Assembly (NCBI RefSeq): GCF_004121075.1
Contig: NZ_RHLN01000009.1
Coordinates: forward strand, 39,191 to 103,190
DNA length: 64,000 nt
Direction of reading: 5' to 3'
DNA from: Lutibacter sp. HS1-25
GTDB lineage: Bacteria > Bacteroidota > Bacteroidia > Flavobacteriales > Flavobacteriaceae
In this document: positions 34,999 to 44,717 of the stretch, one piece after another
Layout: each line of letters starts with the position of its first letter
Position numbering within the stretch: position 1 is the first letter of the stretch
Notes under the pieces: model-generated
Database searches by the model: none
Told to the model about the DNA's origin: nothing
What the model saw: the letters and a program-made list of their open reading frames with translations, nothing else
Program-made: the position numbers and the translations under genes

Positions 34999-36555
34999 TT
35001 AGTTTTCGTTAGTTTTTAATATTGTATATTTTATATCAAATGTTGCCTTGAAATTTCCTGCATTGTCCCCATTTTGGTTGTACAATACAACTCCTTTTGG
35101 TGTCCAACTATATTCTGGAATTTCAACAACGCTAACTGGTTTATCAGTTGGATTGTAAACTTTAATGGCTAAAGTTGATATATCTAAAGGATCTGTTGCT
35201 GTTAATACTCTTGAAATATAGTCTGTAATTTTAAAAGTATATTTATATGGTTTACCATCATCATCTCTTTCTAAAATACCACCTACAGTTGTTATACCTT
35301 CAGTTAAAACATCGGTAATTTGAGTATTCTCTTGATAATTATAAATAAATAGCTGTTCTGGTACAATATCACTTGAAGCATTTTGATCTACATAAAAAGT
35401 CAAACTAGCATCGTTAATTAACCATCCGCCAATATTTCGAATTTCTTCAATTTCTCCATCAGCAAATAAATCAATAGTAGCTATTGAACCTGCGGCTCCT
35501 TGAACGTACAATCTGTCTGGACCACTTTCGTGAGGTGTTGGATAATCTCTTTCTAAAACATTAGACTTGATATCTCCAAACAAAAATGTAAAACTCTTTT
35601 GTACTCTAACTCCTTGCTCTCCACTTATACCGTTTCCGTTTAAATCAGATGTTTCTGTTTCGTCCTGATCATTTGAATAATAAATAACCATTTTAGCCGA
35701 TTTCATATCCAGAGAAACCAAATGCGATTTGTTTGTCAAATCTTCAGTAGCTTCAATATAAAAACCTCTAAAATAACGTGTAAAAGCATCTAAAGAAGAA
35801 AACTGAGAACCAGAAGCATTGTCTATAAATATTTGCTGAATTTTAGCCTCATCTAATGGCAATATAATACTTGGTACTGTGTTAGTTTGTTTTATAGTAT
35901 CTGTGTTATATACTGTTACCCCATCGGCTAAATATCGTTTAATATAAGCAACCGTATCGTTGGGATTTATTTTAAAATTTTGAGCGTAAAATGGCGCATT
36001 TGATTTAGCAAAAACTTTATCAGAGTAATACACAATGCCCTTTGTTGGATCGTTAGGATCCAAATTATTTAAATAAGTTTCTAACTCGTAAACAGACAAT
36101 TTAAATTCAACGTCTTTGTTTCCTATAACAGAATCGACTTGAAATAAAGGTTTTCCATCTTCGGCATCATCTAATTTTGTAGATTGATAAGGAATAAAAA
36201 TAAGAACCGAATCTATACCTGCATTAACACCAAAGTTATAATCACTACCTGTTACATAACCGCCAGCAGAACTTAGTGGTAACAATAATTGAGAAACTAT
36301 AGAACCTTTTAAAGATCCAAATTCATTGTCATAGTAAGACCCTAATAAATATTGTTCAATTTTATTTGCAGGAACACTATCAACATTTTTATTATTGGCA
36401 ATGGCAGTAGAATTATAAGTACCAGTAGAAAATTTTGAATTATCTATAATTCCAACTCCAATTCCTTCAATTTCTTTTTCGCATGAAATTATTGTAAAAA
36501 ACACAATGGAAAACAAACCAAAATATTTTAAAATAGTTACAACTCTTGTTGTCAT
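34999..36555 (-). CDS. DUF4270 family lipoprotein
   Basis: This is an outer-membrane or periplasmic lipoprotein of unknown function, found in Bacteroidota. The lipobox is IVFFTIISC (Cys about residue 25), followed by EKEIEGIGVGIIDNSKFSTG, the usual start of DUF4270 proteins. The rest is beta-rich. The length is 518 aa. It lies between a glycogen-synthase-like gene and glmS, a neighbourhood I recall as common in Flavobacteriaceae, which hints at a role linked to the cell envelope. Confidence 0.88.
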   Translation of the reverse strand: MTTRVVTILKYFGLFSIVFFTIISCEKEIEGIGVGIIDNSKFSTGTYNSTAIANNKNVDSVPANKIEQYLLGSYYDNEFGSLKGSIVSQLLLPLSSAGGYVTGSDYNFGVNAGIDSVLIFIPYQSTKLDDAEDGKPLFQVDSVIGNKDVEFKLSVYELETYLNNLDPNDPTKGIVYYSDKVFAKSNAPFYAQNFKINPNDTVAYIKRYLADGVTVYNTDTIKQTNTVPSIILPLDEAKIQQIFIDNASGSQFSSLDAFTRYFRGFYIEATEDLTNKSHLVSLDMKSAKMVIYYSNDQDETETSDLNGNGISGEQGVRVQKSFTFLFGDIKSNVLERDYPTPHESGPDRLYVQGAAGSIATIDLFADGEIEEIRNIGGWLINDASLTFYVDQNASSDIVPEQLFIYNYQENTQITDVLTEGITTVGGILERDDDGKPYKYTFKITDYISRVLTATDPLDISTLAIKVYNPTDKPVSVVEIPEYSWTPKGVVLYNQNGDNAGNFKATFDIKYTILKTNEN

Positions 36556-36572
36556 ATGTAATTTTTGATTTT

Positions 36573-37382
36573 TTAAGATAAAACTTTAGTTGTGTAAAAC
36601 TCTGTATAGGCACTTTCAAATTCTTCAACCGGAAAATAGTCTAACACAGGTTTTCCTGATGCGTCTATAAATTCAGACAACTCAGTTGGTAACTTTTCAC
36701 TTGCTTTGATAACTGCATCAGAATTATTAACAGCATTGATAAGTATATTTGTGTGGTTTGGTGTAGCAATTGGATGAATTTTATCTTCACTTATGTTGTC
36801 AAACATAATTTTATTGTGAAAATCTAAATCCAAATTACCTTCATAACTATCATTATAAACAGATGTAATTATTTTACTAGTTGCAAACAATGGATCATTT
36901 TTATAATACTCTTTAATGTACAAAGGCAACAAAGAAGCCATCCAACCGTGCACATGAATTACATCAGGTGACCAGTTTAATTTTTTTACAGTTTCAACAA
37001 CTCCTTTTGCAAAAAATATAGCTCTTTCATCATTATCAGTAAATAATTTATTGTCTTCATCAGTAAACAAAGCTTTACGCTTAAAATACTCATCATTGTC
37101 AATAAAATAAACCTGCATTCTTTCTTTTGGAATAGAGGCAACTTTAAGAATTAAAGGCATATCCATATCATTAATTACCAAATTCATCCCAGATAGACGA
37201 ATTACTTCGTGTAGTTGATGTCTTCGCTCATTAATTAAACCATATCTTGGCATAAAAATACGTGTTTGACCTCCCTTTCCATGAATCATTCTTGCCGTCT
37301 CAAAAGAAGACGTTGATAATTCATTTTCAGGCAAATACGGTACTACTTCCGAAGAAACAATCAATACTCTCTTATCTTTCAT
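36573..37382 (-). CDS. Glycogen/starch synthase N-terminal-domain protein (truncated type)
   Basis: This is a 269-aa protein matching only the N-terminal half of GT5 glycogen synthases: KRVLIVSSEVVPYLP at the start, the middle segment RIFMPRYGLINERRHQLHEV, and VIHVHGWMASLLPLYIKEYY. The second GT-B domain is absent, and the ADP-glucose-binding K-x-G-G-L loop is replaced by ENELSTSSFE. It is therefore unlikely to make glycogen. This short form is, to my knowledge, conserved upstream of DUF4270 and divergent from panC in Flavobacteriia, so it is not a recent truncation. A -7-like TAATTTTG lies at 37418-37411 on the minus strand. Confidence 0.83.
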   Translation of the reverse strand: MKDKRVLIVSSEVVPYLPENELSTSSFETARMIHGKGGQTRIFMPRYGLINERRHQLHEVIRLSGMNLVINDMDMPLILKVASIPKERMQVYFIDNDEYFKRKALFTDEDNKLFTDNDERAIFFAKGVVETVKKLNWSPDVIHVHGWMASLLPLYIKEYYKNDPLFATSKIITSVYNDSYEGNLDLDFHNKIMFDNISEDKIHPIATPNHTNILINAVNNSDAVIKASEKLPTELSEFIDASGKPVLDYFPVEEFESAYTEFYTTKVLS

Positions 37383-37430
37383 AATTCAACTCTTAATTTT
37401 AAAGATTGTGCAAAATTACGAAAATTTATA

Positions 37431-37459
37431 TTGAATTTAGCTTTAATCATGTAAGTTTG
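37431..37459 (+). promoter_or_regulatory. panC promoter
   Basis: TTG (37431-37433), an 18-bp spacer and TAAGTTTG (37452-37459) match the flavobacterial consensus exactly, with the start expected near 37466. Confidence 0.8.
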
Positions 37460-37489
37460 CACGCTTTTAACGTTTATTAACACCTGATT

Positions 37490-38329
37490 ATGTTAGTTTT
37501 TGCTAAAATTAAATCCGTACAAGAAAAATTAAAGTCGTTAAAAAAAGAGACTTCAATAGGCTTTGTCCCAACAATGGGGGCACTTCACAAAGGTCATTTA
37601 TCACTTATTGAACAAGCAAAAAAAGAAAATGATTTTGTAGTTGTAAGTATTTTTATAAATCCAACACAATTTGACAAACAAGAAGATTTGATAAATTATC
37701 CTAAAACCATTGAAAATGATTTGGATCTTTTAAAATCTGTGTCATGTGATTTGGTTTTTATACCTACTGCTGAAGAAATTTACGCTAACAACATTACCTC
37801 TAGTTCTTTTGATTTTAATGGTCTAGAATACCAAATGGAAGGCAAGTTTAGAGACGGCCATTTTAACGGTGTTGGCACAATTGTAAAGCGTTTGTTTGAA
37901 ATTGTAATGCCACACAATGCTTATTTTGGCGAAAAAGATTTTCAGCAACTTCAAATTATTAAAAATCTTGTTGCACAAAATCAAATGCCAATTAATATTA
38001 TTGGTTGTCCTATTTTTAGAGAAAATGACGGGTTGGCTATGAGTTCTCGCAACGAAAGACTGACAACAGCGCACAGAGCTGCTGCACCTTTTATTTACAA
38101 AACACTTCAAAAAGCAAAAGTTGAGTTTGGCACAAAAAATGCTGATGAATTGAAGATTTGGGTTGAAAATGAGTTTAAAAATCAACCTTTATTAGATTTA
38201 GAATATTTTGAAATTGCTGATGAAGACACACTTATTTCAATTCAAGATATAAAAACATCGCAAAAACAAAGAGCTTTTATAGCCGTTTTTGCTGGAAAAA
38301 TTAGACTTATAGATAATATAAGTCTATAA
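37490..38329 (+). CDS. panC: Pantoate-beta-alanine ligase
   Basis: PanC condenses pantoate and beta-alanine with ATP to form pantothenate, the coenzyme A precursor. The HIGH-like motif is GFVPTMGALHKGHLSLIEQA (about residue 24), with FINPTQFDKQEDLINYP and YFGEKDFQQLQIIKNLV following, and the KMSKS-like loop GLAMSSRNERL. The length is 279 aa. panD follows 38 bp downstream. Confidence 0.97.
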   Translation: MLVFAKIKSVQEKLKSLKKETSIGFVPTMGALHKGHLSLIEQAKKENDFVVVSIFINPTQFDKQEDLINYPKTIENDLDLLKSVSCDLVFIPTAEEIYANNITSSSFDFNGLEYQMEGKFRDGHFNGVGTIVKRLFEIVMPHNAYFGEKDFQQLQIIKNLVAQNQMPINIIGCPIFRENDGLAMSSRNERLTTAHRAAAPFIYKTLQKAKVEFGTKNADELKIWVENEFKNQPLLDLEYFEIADEDTLISIQDIKTSQKQRAFIAVFAGKIRLIDNISL

Positions 38330-38367
38330 ATTTAAATACATTAACACAAAATTATTAATTTTGCACT

Positions 38368-38718
38368 ATGCAAATACAAGTAGTAAAATCTAAAATTCAC
38401 AGAGTTAAAGTTACCGGTGCTGACTTACAGTACATTGGAAGTATAACTATTGATGAGGATCTAATGGATGCTGCAAATATTATTCAAGGCGAAAAAGTTC
38501 AAATTGTAAATATAAACAATGGTGAGCGCCTTGAAACGTATGCCATTCCTGGTCCTAGAAAAAGTGGAGAAATTACCCTTAACGGTCCTGCTGCCCGAAA
38601 AGTTGCCAAAGGTGATATTATTATTATTTTATCATATGGCATTTTAGAGTTCGAAGAAGCTAAATCGTTTAAACCTATGTTAATTTTTCCTAATGAAAAC
38701 GACAATTCGTTAACATAA
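38368..38718 (+). CDS. panD: Aspartate 1-decarboxylase
   Basis: PanD makes beta-alanine for PanC. It is a pyruvoyl enzyme that cleaves itself at a Gly-Ser bond, seen here as [17 protein letters not shown] (about residue 24). The length of 116 aa is normal. A TAATTTTG ending 5 bp before the ATG (38356-38363) could be a promoter giving an almost leaderless mRNA, but co-transcription with panC is simpler. The next gene starts 2 bp after its stop. Confidence 0.96.
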   Translation: MQIQVVKSKIHRVKVTGADLQYIGSITIDEDLMDAANIIQGEKVQIVNINNGERLETYAIPGPRKSGEITLNGPAARKVAKGDIIIILSYGILEFEEAKSFKPMLIFPNENDNSLT

Positions 38719-38720
38719 GT

Positions 38721-39695
38721 TTGGTAAAAAAAATAAAAAAATTAAGTTTTATAATACTCCCAATAGCCTTGGGAGTATTTTTTATTTGGTACTCTATCTC
38801 CAAACTTTCACCTTCCGACATTCAATCTATAAAGCTATCTTTTCAAACTGCCAATTATTGGTGGGTTGCATTGTCTTTGCTTTTCGGAATTTTAAGTCAT
38901 TTTTCACGCGCTTATCGTTGGCAATTTTTGTTAGAGCCAATGGGCTACAAACCCAGATTTGCAAACAGTGTAATGGCTGTACTAATTGCTTATTTATTAA
39001 ACTTATTTATTCCCCGTTCAGGTGAATTTGCCAGAGCTGGAAGCATCAAAAAATACGATAAAATTCCGTTCGATAAAGCTTTTGGAACTATTGTTGCCGA
39101 GCGTGTTGCAGATGCTATTATGCTGCTTTCTATAATTGGAATCGCCTTTTTTTTACAAACAGATTTAATAGGAAGTTACCTATTTAAAGACAAAGAAGAA
39201 AGCACCTTAATTTCAAAAATATTTTTCTTTATTATATTGCCATTGGCAGGTTTTTTTATTTATCGAAAATTAAAAAAATCGCACAACCCATTTGTAATAA
39301 AACTAATTGCATTTATAAATGGATTGGCCGTTGGAGCCATCAGTATTTTTAAAATGAAAAAGAAATGGGCATTTATTTTTCATACGCTTTTTATATGGTT
39401 AATGTATGTATTGATGTTTTACGCAGTAACCTTTGCTTTACCCGAAACAACCAACCTGCCTTTTGAAGCTATTGTTGTTGGTTTTGTAGTTGGCGGTTTA
39501 AGTATGGCGCTTACAAATGGCGGCTTAGGAACTTACCCTGTTTTGGTGGCTGGTGCTTTGGCATTGTACAATGTACCTCACAACCCTGCACTTGCTTTTG
39601 GTTGGATTATGTGGACAGCACAAACCATTATGGTAATTTTATTTGGTTGCTTATCTTTATTTTTAATGCCTATTTACAATAAATATAAAAAATAG
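38721..39695 (+). CDS. Lysylphosphatidylglycerol synthase transmembrane (UPF0104) family protein
   Basis: This is a multi-pass inner-membrane protein of the LPG_synthase_TM family (MprF flippase-domain fold), with about eight predicted helices. The conserved segments FSRAYRWQFLLEPMGY, LLNLFIPRSGEFARAG and GLSMALTNGGLGTYPVL are seen. The length of 324 aa contains no aminoacyltransferase domain, so it cannot lysinylate lipids by itself; a lipid flippase or transport role is inferred. The start is TTG, 2 bp after panD, with no in-frame ATG nearby. Confidence 0.88.
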   Translation: MVKKIKKLSFIILPIALGVFFIWYSISKLSPSDIQSIKLSFQTANYWWVALSLLFGILSHFSRAYRWQFLLEPMGYKPRFANSVMAVLIAYLLNLFIPRSGEFARAGSIKKYDKIPFDKAFGTIVAERVADAIMLLSIIGIAFFLQTDLIGSYLFKDKEESTLISKIFFFIILPLAGFFIYRKLKKSHNPFVIKLIAFINGLAVGAISIFKMKKKWAFIFHTLFIWLMYVLMFYAVTFALPETTNLPFEAIVVGFVVGGLSMALTNGGLGTYPVLVAGALALYNVPHNPALAFGWIMWTAQTIMVILFGCLSLFLMPIYNKYKK

Positions 39696-39737
39696 TTGGG
39701 TTTTCTTTATATATTTATTGCTTTCAAATAATAAAAA

Positions 39738-41096
39738 ATGGCCAAAACAAAAACTACCTTTTTTTGTCAAAATTGTGGTGCTCAATATGCAAAATGGTTG
39801 GGACAATGCAAATCTTGTAACGAATGGAATACCATTGTTGAAGAGGTAATTCAAAAAGAAGAAAAAAGAAACTGGCAACAATCTTCTACTTCAAAAAAAA
39901 CAAATAAAGCCTTAAAAATAAACGAAATTTCTTCAGAAAAAGAAGATCGTATTTCAACAAAAAACAACGAATTAAACAGGGTACTTGGTGGTGGCATTGT
40001 AAAAGGCTCAATGACTTTATTAGGCGGAGAACCTGGTATTGGAAAATCTACTTTACTATTACAAATTGCACTTACAATTCCTAAAAAAGTATTGTATGTT
40101 TCGGGCGAAGAAAGTCAATCGCAAATAAAAATGCGTGCTGAACGACTTAAAATTGCAAATACAAATTGCTTAATTTTAACCGAAACCAACACACAACATA
40201 TTTTTAGAGCTATTGAAGAAGTGCAACCCGAAGTGGTTGTAATAGACTCTATACAAACCCTGTTTACAGATTATATTGAAGCCTCACCCGGATCCATTTC
40301 TCAAATTAGAGAAACAACAGCCGAGCTGATAAAATTTGCCAAAGAAACCGCAACACCAGTACTTTTAATTGGACATATTACCAAAGATGGTAACATTGCT
40401 GGTCCAAAAATATTAGAGCATATGGTTGATGTTGTTTTGCAATTTGAAGGCGATAGAAATCATACCTACCGTATTTTAAGAGCCAATAAAAACCGATTTG
40501 GTTCAACTGCTGAAATTGGTATTTACGAAATGCAAAATGTTGGCTTGCGTGAAGTTGAAAATCCTTCAGAAATATTAATTTCTCAAAAAGACGACGACTT
40601 AAGTGGTACTGCAATTGCTGCTACTTTAGAAGGTATTAGACCATTAATGATTGAAGTTCAGGCATTGGTAAGCACAGCAGTTTATGGCACACCTCAACGA
40701 TCATCAACAGGTTACGATATAAAACGATTAAATATGCTTTTGGCTGTACTAGAAAAACGTGCAGGTTTTAGATTGGGCGCAAAAGATGTGTTTTTAAACA
40801 TTGCAGGTGGTATTAAAGTAGATGATCCTGCTATAGATTTGGCGGTAATTTCTGCTATTTTATCATCAAATGAAGACGAAGCAATACCACAGGATTACTG
40901 TTTTGCTGCAGAAATTGGTTTGGCTGGTGAAATTAGACCTGTTAACCGCGTAGAACAACGTATTTTAGAGGCTGAAAAATTAGGATTTCACAAAATATTT
41001 ATATCAAAATTCAATAAAATTAACACTGGAAATTACACCATAAAAGTGGTAAAAGTTTCAAAAGTTGAAGACATATTTGCTAACTTATTTGCATAA
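39738..41096 (+). CDS. radA: DNA repair protein RadA
   Basis: RadA is a RecA-like branch-migration helicase for recombination intermediates. The N-terminal zinc finger is FCQNCGAQYAKWLGQCKSC, Walker A is GGEPGIGKST (about residue 95), the RadA-specific KNRFG motif is in ANKNRFGSTAEIG, and a C-terminal Lon-like domain follows. The length is 452 aa. It ends the panCD-membrane protein-radA run at a terminator shared with hemD. Confidence 0.97.
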   Translation: MAKTKTTFFCQNCGAQYAKWLGQCKSCNEWNTIVEEVIQKEEKRNWQQSSTSKKTNKALKINEISSEKEDRISTKNNELNRVLGGGIVKGSMTLLGGEPGIGKSTLLLQIALTIPKKVLYVSGEESQSQIKMRAERLKIANTNCLILTETNTQHIFRAIEEVQPEVVVIDSIQTLFTDYIEASPGSISQIRETTAELIKFAKETATPVLLIGHITKDGNIAGPKILEHMVDVVLQFEGDRNHTYRILRANKNRFGSTAEIGIYEMQNVGLREVENPSEILISQKDDDLSGTAIAATLEGIRPLMIEVQALVSTAVYGTPQRSSTGYDIKRLNMLLAVLEKRAGFRLGAKDVFLNIAGGIKVDDPAIDLAVISAILSSNEDEAIPQDYCFAAEIGLAGEIRPVNRVEQRILEAEKLGFHKIFISKFNKINTGNYTIKVVKVSKVEDIFANLFA

Positions 41097-41098
41097 AA

Positions 41099-41122
41099 AA
41101 ACCGAGAAAAATCTCGGTTTCT
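41099..41122. terminator. Bidirectional terminator between radA and hemD
   Basis: AAACCGAGA pairs with TCTCGGTTT around an AAAA loop. The stem follows an A tract at the radA stop codon and is followed by TTTCTTTT; it serves the convergent hemD gene in the other direction. Confidence 0.88.
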
Positions 41123-41140
41123 TTTATAAAATATGTCTTG

Positions 41141-41896
41141 TTATTTTTTATTAACTTCCATAATGTACTTTTCCAAAGCCATTGTCATTGATGGTGTTTC
41201 AGGCGTTGGAGCAGGAATATTACAATTTAAACCAGCATCAGTTGCTGCTTTAATTGTTGAAGTTCCAAATGCTGCAATTCTTGTGTTATTTTGTTTAAAA
41301 TCTGGGAAATTCTTAAATAAAGAATCAATTCCAGAAGGAGAAAAGAACACTAAAATATCATAAAACACATCAGACAAGTCTGATAAGTCACTCATAACTG
41401 TTCTATAAAAAATACCTCTAGACCAGTTAACACCTAATTCATTTAAAGTTTCAGGAACAATATCTTTCAACTTATCTGAAGATGGTAATAAAAACTTTTC
41501 GTCTTTGTATTTTTTAATAATTTTTCCTAATTCAGGAAAAGTACGTTCGCCAACATAAATTTTACGTTTACGATATACAACATACTTTTGCAAATAAAAA
41601 GCAACAGCTTCAGACTCACAAAAATATTTCATGTCATCTGGCACTGTAAATCTCATTTCTTCTGCAATTCTAAAAAAGTGATCAACAGCATTTCTGCTAG
41701 TTAAAATAATTGCAGTAAAATTTTTCAAATCAATTTTTTGAGCGCGAACCTCTTTTGCAGTAACGCCCTCAACATGTATAAAAGGTCTGAAGTCAATTTT
41801 AACTTTTTGCTTTTCTGACAGTTCTAAATAAGGTGAATGATCGGCTTTTGGGGCTGGTTGAGAAACCAAAATTGTTTTCACTTTCATAAACTTCAA
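41141..41896 (-). CDS. hemD: Uroporphyrinogen-III synthase
   Basis: HemD cyclises hydroxymethylbilane to uroporphyrinogen III in haem synthesis. The family is poorly conserved; seen are the N-terminal KTILVSQPAPK, the linker FTAIILTSRNAVDHFF, and the second-domain FFSPSGIDSLFKNFP followed by IAAFGTSTIKAATDAGL. The length is 251 aa. It follows the DUF4271 gene by 8 bp, a pairing I recall as conserved in Flavobacteriia. Bacteroidota HemD is divergent, so confidence rests mainly on these motifs and the neighbour. Confidence 0.9.
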   Translation of the reverse strand: MKFMKVKTILVSQPAPKADHSPYLELSEKQKVKIDFRPFIHVEGVTAKEVRAQKIDLKNFTAIILTSRNAVDHFFRIAEEMRFTVPDDMKYFCESEAVAFYLQKYVVYRKRKIYVGERTFPELGKIIKKYKDEKFLLPSSDKLKDIVPETLNELGVNWSRGIFYRTVMSDLSDLSDVFYDILVFFSPSGIDSLFKNFPDFKQNNTRIAAFGTSTIKAATDAGLNCNIPAPTPETPSMTMALEKYIMEVNKK

Positions 41897-41904
41897 TTTT
41901 GTCT

Positions 41905-42567
41905 TTAAATGGTTAATTTTAAAATAATCACCAAAGGTGCTATTTCAAGTGCGCAAAGGTATAAAATAAAATAAAACAAGTTCTGAAAAAGAAAAGATTT
42001 ATTATTTTTCAACAATAAAATGTAACGAACTGTTAATAACCCAACAAACATAACAAGGGTTATCCACAAAAATAATTCATAATAATTTTTAGAATAAACC
42101 AAGAAAAGAATAGGTACTATAACCCACAATATCAATGAATTAGTGTAATTTGATTTTTCAAAAAGCACTTTTCTATAAATGTTTTTTAAGTTAAAAACAG
42201 ACGATAATAAATATCCAGAAACAAATCGAAAACAATAATACAAACTTACAACACCAAGCGAAATTAAATACATATTTAGAGAAATATCGTAAAGAGAAGC
42301 TTGAAAAAACCCATACAAAACACTTAAAAACAACGAAATAACCAATATTTGAATTACAAAAAATAAACCCTGAAACAAATTTAGCATCCCAATTTTATCT
42401 TTATTATAATAAATAGAAACATATTTTTTTGAAAACAACAACACGCTTGTATGGTACAAACGCTCTTTAAACATTGTTTTTAAAACAACTAGAATTATTA
42501 AAATAATAAAAAACACCAAGGCAATCCAATCGGTATTTTGAGGTACTATTTCTTTTGCTTCAAACAT
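41905..42567 (-). CDS. DUF4271 domain-containing membrane protein
   Basis: This is a 220-aa inner-membrane protein of unknown function with about six hydrophobic helices (starting DWIALVFFIILIILVVLKTMF). The conserved central YCFRFVSGYLLSSVFN segment supports DUF4271. It is translated 8 bp before hemD, so it may help haem synthesis or simply be linked by position. A minus-strand -7-like TAATTTTG lies at 42597-42590, 23 bp upstream of the ATG. Confidence 0.85.
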   Translation of the reverse strand: MFEAKEIVPQNTDWIALVFFIILIILVVLKTMFKERLYHTSVLLFSKKYVSIYYNKDKIGMLNLFQGLFFVIQILVISLFLSVLYGFFQASLYDISLNMYLISLGVVSLYYCFRFVSGYLLSSVFNLKNIYRKVLFEKSNYTNSLILWVIVPILFLVYSKNYYELFLWITLVMFVGLLTVRYILLLKNNKSFLFQNLFYFILYLCALEIAPLVIILKLTI

Positions 42568-42636
42568 GAAGTTCGTCTTAATTTAATAGCAAAATTAGTA
42601 ATAATTTGTTTTATCTTTGCGTCTTAATAATTTTAT

Positions 42637-43356
42637 ATGTCAAATACGGTTGTAATAATACCTACTTATAATGAAAAGGAAAATATTGAGGCTATTATAA
42701 GAGCTGTTTTTTCTCAAGAAAAACAATTTGATATATTGGTAATAGACGACAGTTCACCAGATGGTACTGCTGAAATTGTTCAAAATTTACAACAACATTT
42801 TTCTAATTTATTTATTGAAATTCGAAAAGAAAAAACTGGTTTAGGCACAGCTTATATCCATGGTTTTAAATGGGCTTTAAAAAAAGAATACAAATATATT
42901 ATTGAAATGGATGCCGATTTTTCTCACAATCCATTAGATTTAATTAGATTGTACAATGCTTGTGAAAATGATGGTGCAGATTTTTCAATTGGTTCAAGAT
43001 ATTTAAATAATAAAATAAATGTTGTTAATTGGGATTTTAAACGCCTATTTCTATCGTACTTTGCTTCAAAATATGTTCGTGTTATTACACAAATACCTAT
43101 ATTTGACACCACTGCCGGATTTGTATGCTACAACCGAAAAGTGCTAGAACGTATTCAATTAAATAAAATAAATTTTGTGGGTTATGCGTTTCAAATTGAA
43201 ATGAAATTTAAAGCATGGAAACACAATTTTAAACATAAAGAAGTTTCGGTTATTTTTACCGACAGAAAAAAAGGAATATCAAAAATGAGCGGATCTATTA
43301 TTTCTGAAGCTGTTTTTGGTGTTATTAAAATGAAATTACAGGGATTGCCAAAATAA
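42637..43356 (+). CDS. Polyprenol monophosphomannose synthase (GT2)
   Basis: This family-2 glycosyltransferase probably moves mannose from GDP-mannose to polyprenol phosphate at the cytosolic membrane face. The catalytic start is IIPTYNEKENIEAIIRAVF, the DxD-like metal site is in IIEMDADFSHNP, and FTDRKKGISKMSGSIISEA is the C-terminal motif of DPM1-like enzymes. The length is 239 aa with no membrane helix, like the soluble DPM1 class. A -7 TATCTTTG lies at 42612-42619. The dihydroorotase gene follows 11 bp later. Confidence 0.92.
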   Translation: MSNTVVIIPTYNEKENIEAIIRAVFSQEKQFDILVIDDSSPDGTAEIVQNLQQHFSNLFIEIRKEKTGLGTAYIHGFKWALKKEYKYIIEMDADFSHNPLDLIRLYNACENDGADFSIGSRYLNNKINVVNWDFKRLFLSYFASKYVRVITQIPIFDTTAGFVCYNRKVLERIQLNKINFVGYAFQIEMKFKAWKHNFKHKEVSVIFTDRKKGISKMSGSIISEAVFGVIKMKLQGLPK

Positions 43357-43367
43357 AGAAAAAGACT

Positions 43368-44717
43368 ATGGGGTTAACACTTATTAAAAATGCAAAAATT
43401 GTAAATGAAGGAACAATTTTTGAAGGAGATATTTTAATTGACGGAGAATATATTGTTGATATTGATACATCTATAAGTTCAAAATCAGCAACAACCAAAG
43501 TTATTGATGCTGAAGGAAAATACTTAATTCCTGGAGCTATAGACGATCAGGTTCATTTTCGCGAACCAGGATTAACACACAAAGCAACTATTGAAACCGA
43601 AAGTAGAGCTGCTGTTGCTGGCGGAATTACTTCGTTTATTGAAATGCCTAATACATCACCTCAGGCAACAACACAAGAATTATTAGAGGATAAATTTACA
43701 ATTGCTTCAAAAACATCTTACGCTAATTATTCGTTTATGTTTGGTGGCACAAATGACAATTTAGAAGAGTTGTTAAAAACAAATCCTAAAAATGTTGCTG
43801 GTATCAAATTGTTTTTAGGGTCTTCAACAGGAAATATGTTGGTGGATAATGAAGAAGTTTTAGAAAAAATATTTTCTTCAACAAAAATGTTAATTGCAGT
43901 TCATTGTGAAGATGAAACTACTATTAAAAATAATTTAGACAATTATTTAAAAGAGTACGGAGAAGATATTCCGGTTGAAATGCATCCAAAAATTAGAAGT
44001 GAAGAAGCTTGTTACTTATCATCTTCAAAAGCAATAGAATTGGCAAAAAAAACAGGTGCACGTTTACACGTTTTTCATTTATCTACTGCTAAAGAAACTG
44101 CATTATTTTCAAATAAAATTCCGGTTGAAAAAAAGCAAATTACTGCTGAAGTTTGTATACATCACTTGTGGTTTGATGAAAGTGACTACAAAAAGAAAGG
44201 TACTTTTATTAAATGGAATCCGGCGGTAAAATCGGAAGAAGATAAAGATGGTCTTTGGAAAGCGTTATTAGACGATAGAATTGATGTAATTGCTACGGAT
44301 CATGCTCCACACACCAAAGAAGAAAAAAAACAAATATACACCAAAGCTCCAAGTGGCGGACCACTGGTTCAGCACGCAATTTCGGCTATGTTTACAGCAC
44401 ATCGTCACGGCAAAATTTCACTTGAAAAAATTGTCGAAAAAATGTGTCATAATCCAGCTAAAATTTTCAAAATTGAAAAAAGAGGTTTTATTAAAAAAGG
44501 CTATTATGCAGATTTAGCACTGGTTGATATTGCTTCGCCTTGGACAGTAAATAAAAGTAATATTTTATACAAATGTGGCTGGTCTCCTTTTGAAGGAACA
44601 ACTTTTTACTCAAAAGTAACACACACTTTTGTAAATGGAAATTTAATTTACAACAACGGTAAATTTAATGATACTATAAAAGGAAAACGCTTAGAATTTA
44701 ACAGAACAGATGCGTAA
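43368..44717 (+). CDS. pyrC: Dihydroorotase
   Basis: Dihydroorotase closes the pyrimidine ring from carbamoyl-aspartate. It is an amidohydrolase of 449 aa: metal-binding His pair in DQVHFREPGLTHKATIETES, further metal ligands in LIAVHCEDE and LHVFHLSTAKE, and the catalytic Asp in VIATDHAPHTKEEK. It overlaps the downstream DUF4296 gene by 8 bp. The allantoinase/hydantoinase family is similar, but the motifs and the conserved neighbourhood favour dihydroorotase. Confidence 0.95.
   Translation: MGLTLIKNAKIVNEGTIFEGDILIDGEYIVDIDTSISSKSATTKVIDAEGKYLIPGAIDDQVHFREPGLTHKATIETESRAAVAGGITSFIEMPNTSPQATTQELLEDKFTIASKTSYANYSFMFGGTNDNLEELLKTNPKNVAGIKLFLGSSTGNMLVDNEEVLEKIFSSTKMLIAVHCEDETTIKNNLDNYLKEYGEDIPVEMHPKIRSEEACYLSSSKAIELAKKTGARLHVFHLSTAKETALFSNKIPVEKKQITAEVCIHHLWFDESDYKKKGTFIKWNPAVKSEEDKDGLWKALLDDRIDVIATDHAPHTKEEKKQIYTKAPSGGPLVQHAISAMFTAHRHGKISLEKIVEKMCHNPAKIFKIEKRGFIKKGYYADLALVDIASPWTVNKSNILYKCGWSPFEGTTFYSKVTHTFVNGNLIYNNGKFNDTIKGKRLEFNRTDA

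Noticed and set aside
36573..37382. Frameshifted or truncated glycogen synthase pseudogene
   Set aside because: The downstream sequence shows no remnant of the second domain, the gene has a normal start and stop, and the short form fits a conserved operon.
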